From the NCBI GenBank assembly GCA_002081555.1, contig MZNV01002803.1:1-54061 (forward strand): a DNA stretch of 54,061 nt, in the 5' to 3' direction. Every line of letters starts with the position of its first letter. Within the stretch, counting starts at the first letter, position 1. The translations under genes were made by a program, and so were the position numbers. The DNA is from Protostelium mycophagum (lineage: Eukaryota; Evosea; Variosea; Protosteliida; Protosteliaceae). Shown in pieces: positions 46,744-54,061 of this stretch. The notes under the pieces are model-generated. The model was given only the letters and a program-made list of their open reading frames with translations. It searched no databases and was not told the origin of the DNA.

Positions 46744-47679
46744 TCAGTCTCCATAGCAACAGAAATACATACCGGCACCGCATTGTCTGATGTCTTTTCC
46801 ATCACATCCGAATGCATTTGGGGAGCATCCTGAACCACCACCACCAGAGGACCCTGAGATGTCAGATGCGAAATTTCGACGAAAATCACCTCCACCCCCG
46901 CCACCCCCGGATGTCATACTAGCGCAATGTACATATGTTCCTTGAACAGTACAGAGTTTTCCCGTACCCATAGTGCACTACAATTGTCAGCATGTCTTCC
47001 AGTAAATCATTTGTCATCAGATTGCGGGGGTCTTGTCTTCTTCGGTAAAGCCGCGTCCATGTCATCTCCATATGAAGACGAACAGTTACCTGTATATCTC
47101 GGTAGTCTAATAGTTTGGCGTTACGATGAGTCCAAGAATTTGATGGACACGAGAAATAAGCGTTGGGGTTCCACCCTGTGATGGCGCCGTTCCAAAACTT
47201 GGAGCAGGCAGAAGGAGGGAGGTTGGTCACTTCGACCTCTAAAGGACCTCCTAAAATGATCAGCGACACCATCATTCCATTCTCACCATCAGCTTGCTGC
47301 CCCGTCATGCTGCGGTAAATAGAACGAGAGACGTCATGAGCACCTCCAGATTGGTCAATGCCGAAACCCTGACTCGATCAGATTTATGATGGTGTTGGTG
47401 TTGGTTCACCAGGGACACATTGCCATTTTTCAGTGACGTGAATTGGTAACAGATCGGGTTGCAAGGATCAACAGAGGGGAAAGAGGTCTGCCTCCATCAA
47501 AGAAATGTCAATAGACACTGAAAGAAGCGACTCACCACATGTCTGGTATCAACATGGCATTTCAATGCACCGATGGAGGAAGAGTACTGCCCGTCTTCAT
47601 GAGCGTGAGGTGTAATCCAGAGACGATAAGAATGGGTCGAGATTGCACAAAAGGCGAGTAGTGCCAGTATGACCTGCAT
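46744..47679 (-). CDS. Secreted protein with Gly-rich linker and Cys-rich end
   Basis: Function unknown. The ATG at 47679 starts a signal peptide (MQVILALLAFCAISTHS) and then YRLWITPHAHEDGQYS. Exons join in phase through DPCNPICYQFTSLKNGN and GFGIDQSGGAHDVSRS to a beta-rich domain with VSLIILGGPLEVEVTNL and SACSKFWNGAITGWNPNAYF. A poly-Gly linker (GGGGGGGD, then SGSSGGGG) separates this from a short Cys-rich module, GCSPNAFGCDGKDIRQCG to FCCYGD, ending with TGA. The layout (catalytic or binding domain, Gly linker, small Cys module) recalls secreted hydrolases or wall-binding proteins, but neither part is recognised. Confidence 0.75.
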
Positions 47680-47702
47680 GTTGTGCTCTTAGATTGTCTT
47701 CA

Positions 47703-47900
47703 TCACAGACGCAAAAAGATTGATGTACTTTTCTCGGGGGTGATGTCGAGTTTGACATTTGCATCGGATGTGCCAAATTTCCACTTGAAGTTGTAGAGCG
47801 TAAACTCTTCGTTGGCATGGAGCCCAAGTTCAAAGAGACTACAAGCTACAACAATGCATAATAAGATGATCCTCTTTAGAGGCAGATCAATTTCTTCCTG
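47703..47900 (-). pseudogene. Truncated secreted-protein piece next to the inverted duplication
   Basis: An open frame reads LKRIILLCIVVACSLFELGL (signal-peptide-like), then HANEEFTLYNFKWKFGTSD and KLDITPEKSTSIFLRL before a TGA. No in-frame ATG exists between the signal-like stretch and the stop further upstream, exactly where the inverted copy of the Rap-GAP tail begins. It therefore looks like a gene whose start was lost when the duplicated segment arrived. An unseen upstream exon supplying the start is the alternative. Confidence 0.4.
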
Positions 47901-48371
47901 GTTTTTTGAAAAATTAACCTAAATTTTAGAAAAAAATTTGAATCTTTTTGGAAAAATAAATTCTGGAAAAATCAACTCAAATTTTTCAGAAGAATAAATT
48001 CTGATTTTTCCGGAAAAAAACTGATGAACAAAGATTTGAGGCGCCAGATTCTGACGAACAACGAAGGAGGGCAAGGACCACACCAAGTGTAATATTACTA
48101 AGCAGACTGATGAGCATGTCGGTGCCAACCCTGCCATCACCACCGCAAACAACTTGTCCTTGCAACTGGACACTACCAACAGATAGAACGCGCCGAAGCA
48201 GTTTTGTACCAAGCAGAGGCGCGGAGACTCTTAAGAGGACAGATAATAAAGTGGTATTTTTTGTGTCTCAGATTGATTTCATGATTTGCATTGGTGGGAG
48301 ATATTTATAAATTACAATCTGGAATGACACGGTCAGCAAAAGCCTCTTCTTGTTGGTACAATCTCGGTCGA
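47900..48371 (+). pseudogene. Inverted partial copy of the Rap-GAP gene's last exon
   Basis: This matches 219-665 on the other strand: the end of the last intron, the last exon and the 3' flank. It keeps the start of the exon (EAPDSDEQRRRARTTPSVIL) but a single-base loss relative to the left copy moves the frame at the VPTPATT position, so the original stop is bypassed. A roughly 21-base insertion lies near 48300. No Rap-GAP exons precede it and no promoter is seen, so it is a non-functional duplicate fragment. The high identity suggests a fairly recent event. Confidence 0.85.
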
Positions 48372-48768
48372 TCCTCTTGAATTGCTGAAAGATCAGATCA
48401 TTGATTGCCAAGATCAAGGGCAGTTTATAAAACCAAGACACCCTCACCCTTTTCAAACAGGAGAGATCATCTGGTCAATAACTGTACCACCAATTCCGTC
48501 GTTTTGCAGTGTTCAGTTGTCTCCTTAAACAATTGCTCATATCATCTCAGATTCCTTTTTTCAATCTTCTCGCATTCAAGGCACTGCAGGCTCAAATCCT
48601 CGGCAGCACGTTAATTTCACTTCAGTTACTGCAGGTCATGGTACGTGGTACATTACCTTGCATGGTAAATCTGTCATGACGAGGCACTTCTTTGAACCAC
48701 AAATTGTCTCGTTGTTTTCTACGGAAGAGACTTCCCTTTCTTGATTCACGGTTTTACCTGCCACACAC
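48372..48768. promoter_or_regulatory. Intergenic region with CACGTTAA element
   Basis: CACGTTAATTTCACTTCAG at 48607 lies about 160 bases upstream of the next ATG, at the same distance as the elements before the peroxiredoxin and hydrolase genes. The rest has no supportable gene. Confidence 0.4.
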
Positions 48769-49829
48769 ATGAGGGGTGTCATTCTCCTCTGCATGATTGT
48801 TTTCGCATCTGCCCGATGGGAACAGTCAGATTGCATTGCGAGGCCTCCTCCAGGTGCACCGCCGTCCGCCTTTGCTAGTGTAAACCACATAATACGCTAT
48901 GGTTAAATACTGACACACTCCAAGTGGGCATACTTTTCACGAGAGAAATTGAACAACCTTGGTTACGACAGTTGGTACATCCTCAAGGCAGGAAAAGCTG
49001 TTGTCTTTGAGAAGTCTTTGTATGCCACTGGGACTCCGGTGGGTTCCAATGAATTATTCAAATCAGCGGTTTGTCGGCTTTGTCGGTTTCCATAGTACAC
49101 TGCTGTGGAGCCAGTAATGTCTGCTGCCTCTACTGGCTTCAATACTGAAAACATAACACAGCATCACCATCTCGGCGCTGTGCTGTGGTCTAATCATCGA
49201 CCGATGAATTTTGGCATTGTCTTTATTGACTTGAACACAGGTTGGCGTAAAGAGATGGGATGATCTTTCTGGCTGGCAAACCCCCAAGATTGTGCCTTGT
49301 ACTCTCCAGGTCAATTTTTTCACATACAATTTCTCGATCGTCTACACTTATGGAGGACAATACAAAGGCAAAGGAAGCTACCTCACTCACGTCAGTATTA
49401 TCCCCACTAACATCGAGGTGAATCTCTTTCCACTTTGAGTTGTTGGTGACTTGTGCTAACTTTACCTCTACTTCAGACATGTGACACCCCATCGAAGAGA
49501 TGGAAGATCAGAACTGATCAACGCAGTCTTTGTGGGGTATGATGATGGATGCGACCATCGGGGTGTCCTCCCCTGTGAATGGTACCTTTTGATATGAATC
49601 CACATTTTATAAACATAAAGGAGGAAATAATCTCAAGTCTGACAGAGGGTACCTCCACACACCCTGTTGCTGCAATCCAGCTGAACCTCCACTACACCAT
49701 CGACTACCTGATTAAGAAGGTGAATAAATTGTCTGGTTTTGTGATTGAACCTTGCAGGTTGAAGGAACTCGTACTTGGAGGATCAGAGGGGATGGTCAGA
49801 TAAGAGAGTTGACTGATGATGAAAGTTAA
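48769..49829 (+). CDS. Secreted protein of unknown function
   Basis: Not recognised. The ATG at 48769 starts a signal peptide (MRGVILLCMIVFASARWEQS). A GTAAAC splice site joins in phase 0 to WAYFSREKLNNLGYDSWYIL and KAGKAVVFEKSLYATGTPVG. Later exons give YTAVEPVMSAASTGFN, WDDLSGWQTPKIVPC, FFTYNFSIVYTYGGQYKGKG, NAVFVGYDDGCDHRGVLPC, then VAAIQLNLHYTIDYLIKK and, after an in-phase join, VEGTRTWRIRGDGQIREL with TAA at 49829. The join between 49411 and about 49475 is unresolved. Open frames on the other strand here are shadows. The segments read as beta-rich secreted protein; no catalytic motif is seen. Confidence 0.6.
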
Positions 49830-50007
49830 TGATCAGACACAAGTCATAAAGAACATTGCATCACATTCTTTTCACTCTGTGTATTTTTGTGTTCTCTGGT
49901 TCCACCGAAAACACGTGTCGACCTATGCCACAAGGCATGAACCAGCTTGTCTCAGAAGCAAAATATCTGTATCTGAAATACACGAATTTATTCAATCCAT
50001 TTTGACA

Positions 50008-50507
50008 TTATCTGCTGATGTAGACCTGGCAGTTGGGCCAATTTCCCTGGGAATGTACTCTCACCACCTCCCAAGTGTTCTTCACAGGACAGTAGACGGC
50101 AGGAGAGAACCTGGGCTGGTTGCAGTTAGAGGAGGGGTAAGCGAGCTGCATGCCAGCATTGTCAGGATTGCGGCAGTTGTTGGGGTTGCTGCCGCGGTAG
50201 TACATTCCATTCTGTGCATGTTTAGAATGTGTCGATGGTAATTTGGATTTGGGCAAAGTGACAGACCTCTTGAATGCCGAGGCCATTAGGGGGAATTTGG
50301 TAGGTTCTGGTTTGGCCTGAGACGAAAGTCACGTTTGCATCACGATGACAAAGACTCACCAGAGGGTAGATTGTCTCCTCCTCTTTGCCAGTTGTTGGCG
50401 TCGAAGATGGTCAAAGTGGTTGCTCCAGAGCGGACTTGGTTGTGCACAGTCACAGAGGCGGCTGAAGCAGCAGCAACACAAAGAAGGAGGAGGGCGACCT
50501 TGCACAT
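50008..50507 (-). CDS. Small secreted Cys-containing protein
   Basis: Function unknown. The ATG at 50507 starts a signal peptide (MCKVALLLLCVAAASAAS). Three exons give TVHNQVRSGATTLTIFDANN, then TFVSGQTRTYQIPPNGLGIQ, and then NGMYYRGSNPNNCRNPDNAG and CNQPRFSPAVYCPVKNTWEV, ending NWPNCQVYISR with TAA. Mature length is about 125 residues with four Cys in the last exon. The beta-rich start and Cys pattern loosely recall plant thaumatin-like or small wall-binding proteins, without diagnostic residues. It is one of three intact secreted-protein genes within 4 kb. Confidence 0.7.
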
Positions 50508-50897
50508 CTTTGTCTGCCTTTTTGGTAATACGTGATGAGCATCAAATAACGTTAAGGCAAAGGACCTCGGATCTTAACGTGATCTCTGAAAAAGAATTGC
50601 AAAAATCGGTGGTGATGTACAGAAATTTGAAATCTTCTCCGAGACATGACCTTGGCAGGTTATCCGTGATTATTCTGGCATCTGTCCACTTCAGTATCTA
50701 CAACGAGTAAATATGTTATAATACTAATGACCCGTGCTCTGCATGTTGCTCTCTCCATTTTGGTGCACCTCGTTTTGCCATGTCATTATAGAACTGAGAA
50801 GAAATCAGAATGGTTTTTCCCATTAACACAGCAATAAAGTACTGTTGTTCTTCTGGTGAACTTTCCCACAAGTTTCCAGGAGGGTGACGAGCTGCTT

Positions 50898-51345
50898 GGT
50901 TATGTCAATATTCTGGATTTCGTGAACTCTGGAACGCTAAAATAAATGCTAAAATGACAGCTGCGATGGAAAACCGGTGTGTTGAACTTCCTCTAATTTT
51001 GCCCTCAACAAAAGCCCTGTGTCTGGAGGACTTTGCTGCTTTGTTTAAAATGGAAGATGAACACCAAGAAGAGCACACAGATAGTCATTGTTCCTCGTGA
51101 TTCATTTGCTGCTCACCTTACAGTTGCCTTGAGGGAAACAAATCATCACTTCACAAAATTTATTGCAAGCAGCACACTAGAGTGCTCGTTCTCAATATAG
51201 ACAAAGGACGATAACAACGTCGTCTGACGTGAGAATGGCGCCAGATTGACCTTCATCAGACGGAGGAGTAGAGTCCTCCAGACTCAATGCACCTGTTCAG
51301 GGCAAAATTAGAGGGAGCTGTCATTCACGAAATCCAGAATATCGG
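50898..51345. repeat. Large degenerate inverted repeat
   Basis: The left arm segments ATATTCTGGATTTCGTGAA (about 50910), TGACAGCT, CCTCTAATTTTGCCCT (about 50990) and GTCTGGAGGACT (about 51020) recur in the same order as reverse complements at about 51260-51345. The right arm lacks about 45 bases present in the left. The left arm has a 48-codon open frame (MTAAMENRCVELPLILPSTK onward), probably fortuitous. It resembles a fold-back or MITE-like DNA element, or an inverted local duplication. Flanking sequence 50508-50897 and 51346-51449 shows no gene. Confidence 0.75.
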
Positions 51346-51449
51346 TTTTTTGGGGGATTTTGAAAATAAACTGCTAATTTGACAACAAATTTGACATATG
51401 TTTGACATTCAGGCAGAGAAGGTGACTCGTTCATTCCGAAGCTCACCAG

Positions 51450-53555
51450 ATGAACAACATGCGATTCTGCAACAGAAATCAATCTCTTTCCAAGATCACA
51501 AATCCATCAAGCACAAGAGGATCACAAAAAATAACGCCTCTCGAACTGTCTCGAGGACAAAGACACAGAACCTATTTCACAGAGCCGAAACAGAGTGTCA
51601 CGGACTTGGTCAAGGGTGATGTCTTTATGAAACCACAGACCTAACATCCGCAGGAAGACTTTTGTCAAAGAAGAGACTTGGCTTGTATGTAGCCGCAGCA
51701 ACGGCTCTGTGTATAACAACTGCCCTCTCCTCACGATCTCAAGATGGTGAATTGTCGTCACGATATCGGTTGCTCAATCAGCCCAGATTCCTTCGATAAC
51801 GGCATCCGAGAGGAATGGGAGAAATTACAAAGAGGTGAAGAGGATGCAAAGAGCGCTGTACTGGCTCTGCAACGAGCCTGCGTTAGCGACGTCCTGGGTG
51901 CGCCAGGTGGTGGGTGATGAAAGTGAAGAAATGATTATGGTGCCAAAATGACGTGTCAGATTTGTTGTACTACAAAAAAGTGAGTGATGAGAAGGTTCTA
52001 AACAGCCACGCCATCGACTTAGCGGCACACTATCTTCAGCAAGCCAATTGGAGGAAAGAATGTCTAGAATTTCTCATTACCATTGCAGGTGATCTCTTAC
52101 AACAAAATTTTAGTTCTAAATGACAAACAGCTAATCACAAAGACTTGAAAAAAGACATCATCAGAGCGGTCGATTGGTCAAAGCTTGACATGAAAGAGGA
52201 CTTACAACGATTTCTTAACCAGAGGGATTATGCCGTGTTTCAATATGGCAGCCTTCTTCAGATCATGAGTGGTGATGGTGAGATTTGAATTTGAGGTTTT
52301 AATTTTGATGTCTATTCAAGAGTGAAAAAAATTGCAAAGACAAATAAAACAAACTCTATACATCAACTCGGGGTAACCTCTAATATTGGATATCAATTGA
52401 AGTTTAAAAATGATGATGGGCAGTGGAACACCAGAACATGCTGTTTAAGAATCAGAAAGTGATGGATAACCTCTTGCTGATAACAACCGAGATAAAGAAC
52501 GTTCCGCTGTGGACAGAAGCAGCGGGCAACATAATCAACAACTTGGCTCAAAATGGTGAGTTGTCGGCCAAAGACACCGTTTGTTGTCTTTAAAACTCAA
52601 TGATAATATCAATAAAAAGTAATTTATTTTTTTGAGAAGATTGATGATTGATTTCTGATAGAGAAACTTGTGGAGCAATTAGACGTCTTTATACCGACCT
52701 TAATCGAAATAAAGGACACGGGCGTCCACTTTCCCTCTGCTCCTGCTTCTGCCTTGGCCGCGGTGGGATGATGAAAAGATCTCATTGCTGGTGAACACTC
52801 ATATTGACATCATCAGATCTACAGACGTTCACGCGTTTCGAAGAACACGAGATTTGTTCGCGCGTGTCGGCGACACGATCCGAAAGGAGATGTGGATGAG
52901 CACCTTTCAGTGACCACGATCCTGGACCCGGTGATGTCTGTTATGATGTCCACTTTGGATGGTGAAGAGTGAGTTTCCATTTATGACATCACCATTTCGC
53001 ATGACATCTTTGTGGGTGTGATCATGACATGGCATGATCATAAATGGTGACCTGTTTAGGTACAAGATAGTCTCTACTGACATCATGAAGCGGACAGTAA
53101 TGACCTCTGCATTGAGCGGAGCTCTTTGGGGCGGAATCAGGTGGGGAATCAGCTCCAGTAAGTGATCTTCTTGAGTCGCAAGACATCATCAAGTGATGAA
53201 GTTTTAGGACTGAAATATAACTTTGCAAGTCGTGTAGCTCTCACCACTTTGGGCTCTCTCTGTGTGGCTCTCCCAATCTGCAAATGGCGCGAAACCCAAC
53301 ACGTAAGATTTTCAAAAAAGATAGGCGGTGGTGGATATCGAACCCTTGTATTTAATCGTACAGTCCCTCCAGATACAACGTAAAGAACCTTCTCAGCAGA
53401 CAGACACTGAAAGACTTGCAAAAATCTTCGGGATCACCATGTATTTGTGGCTGTTGTGCGCGGTGATGCCATACTCCATCGTGCCGGGATGCATCGGAAT
53501 TATATCTTTTGAAAGCTGGAACGAGAAGTTCAAGAACTATAAGAGATCGATGTGA
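51450..53555 (+). CDS. Helical-repeat protein with membrane segments, possibly mitochondrial
   Basis: Not assigned to a family. The ATG at 51450 opens a basic, Asn/Ser-rich leader (MNNMRFCNRNQSLSKI) like a mitochondrial presequence. An in-phase join gives a membrane-like segment (RLGLYVAAATALCITTAL). Several exons then encode leucine-rich helices of armadillo style: MQRALYWLCNEPALATSW, LLYYKKVSDEKVLNSHAIDL, DLQRFLNQRDYAVFQYGSLL, WTEAAGNIINNLAQN, and EQLDVFIPTLIEIKDTG. The C-terminus has a Gly-rich hydrophobic stretch (VMTSALSGALWGGIRWG), ALTTLGSLCVALPICKW and YLWLLCAVMPYSIVPGC, ending NEKFKNYKRSM. Most joins agree in phase; the exon at about 52820-52970 is less certain. An ATG at 51744 in another frame was rejected because it breaks phase with the next exon. 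Confidence 0.65.
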
Positions 53556-53649
53556 ACATGATGAGATCATTAAATGATCTATGATTCCCAGAGTTGTCAT
53601 TTGTTTCGCACAAATATTTGTTTAATAATCAAGCCGAAAGGAAACACAA

Positions 53650-54061
53650 TCAGGTGTCATCGTCATCTGTCCCCTCATCTGCTTCATCTGCTTCAACAAG
53701 ATGGAATAACTGCCCATCCTCTTCTGCGAGGCCAGCGTACCGATTATAACTCTCTCTTGCACCATTCGCTGCGAGAAGCAACAAGAGTCCACTCGGTATG
53801 ATCTCAAGCACCGCCTTCTCTACATCAAATACGGTCATCGTGTCTCTTTCTGATGACTTGACGATGTCACCAGCACGTGTCGCGATGGTATGATACGTAG
53901 CGAGGAGAAAGGAGGTCAACTCTTGGACAGCATCACGACTGATGACAAACTTCTCAGGATTCTGTTGGTGTCCGACCTGACGACATGAGAACGATCGATG
54001 CGATTACACATACCTCTAATAGGGACGGACATATACTGGATAATGAGACGAAAAACGATTC
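53650..54061 (-). CDS. Divergent H2B-like histone-fold protein (partial)
   Basis: The gene runs off the window, so the N-terminus is missing. The visible part reads SLSSICPSLLEVGHQQNPEK, then ISRDAVQELTSFLLATYHTI, ATRAGDIVKSS, DTMTVFDVEKAVLEIIPSGL and LLLLAANGARESYNRYAG. The helix-strand-loop spacing matches histone H2B (compare the H2B pattern of IS-A-M-SF, RIA-EA, T-T-REIQTAV, LPGEL, A-S-G-A--KY). An acidic tail (EADEADEGTDDDDT) replaces the usual H2B C-terminus. A histone variant or a histone-fold transcription subunit are both possible. One intron is visible at about 53981-54012. Confidence 0.7.

Noticed and set aside
49223-49492. Minus-strand open frame of 89 codons
   Set aside because: The plus strand gives a signal peptide and phase-matched exons across this interval, so the minus frame is antisense.
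51744-51928. ATG at 51744 as start of the helical-repeat gene
   Set aside because: That frame leaves the exon in a phase that does not match the next exon, whereas the overlapping frame joined to upstream exons from 51450 does.
1-54061. Possible tRNA, rRNA, CRISPR array or retroelement
   Set aside because: I looked for tRNA arms, regularly spaced repeats, reverse transcriptase and integrase motifs and long terminal repeats, and found none.

Overview
This is a nuclear, protein-coding window from a eukaryote with compact genes. Nearly every gene is cut by many short introns (often 40-150 bases) with GTGAGT-like 5' sites and YAG 3' sites, and intergenic gaps are mostly 100-1200 bases. The gene content suggests an amoebozoan, most likely a protostelid-like amoeba that feeds on fungi; this is inference. 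It rests on an LRR receptor with a tyrosine-kinase-like domain, Rap-GAP, LIM and NCS calcium-sensor signalling proteins, a secreted GH71 alpha-1,3-glucanase carrying a CBM1, and several small secreted proteins. I saw no rRNA, tRNA, CRISPR array, reverse transcriptase, integrase or viral gene.

Layout. 0.2-5.7 kb (-): a large multidomain protein, PH domain, then a PRXL2/AhpC-TSA-type thioredoxin fold, then a Rap-GAP domain. 6.3-9.3 kb (-): a two-TM protein with a YGQPQ-rich tail, a HARE-HTH nuclear protein and a small unknown. 9.6-11.6 kb (-): SLC45/sucrose-type transporter. 12.0-16.4 kb (+): a basic unknown, peroxiredoxin Q and an SNG1/DUF3533 membrane protein. 16.7-24.4 kb (mostly -): VAMP7-like R-SNARE, GH71 glucanase, NCS calcium sensor, triple-LIM protein and two small unknowns. 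25.1-31.1 kb (+): LRR receptor kinase. 31.3-34.9 kb (-): GTPBP1/2-type translational GTPase. 36.1-37.8 kb (+): secreted protein of unknown function. 38.1-41.8 kb (-): Cys/His-rich unknown, a second HARE-HTH protein (paralogue of the one at 8 kb) and an alpha/beta hydrolase. 42.7-46.6 kb (+): acylaminoacyl-peptidase-like S9 peptidase. 46.7-50.5 kb: small secreted proteins, a truncated gene piece and an inverted partial copy of the 3' end of the first gene. 51.4-53.6 kb (+): helical-repeat protein with membrane segments. 53.65 kb to the edge (-): divergent H2B-like histone fold, cut by the window end.

Themes. No single operon-like system is present. The most unusual items are: (1) the PH-thioredoxin-fold-RapGAP fusion, which would place a possible redox module on a small-GTPase regulator; (2) an inverted partial duplication of that gene's last exon 47 kb away; (3) sequence blocks shared among introns of unrelated genes (CGTTGTAGA and TTTGGCGGGAAA), which look like an intron family; (4) a CACGTTAA dyad element recurring upstream of start codons; (5) a nested hairpin and a large degenerate inverted repeat between genes.

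Exon boundaries were derived by eye from splice motifs and reading-frame continuity. Domain cores are reliable; first exons and some joins are not.
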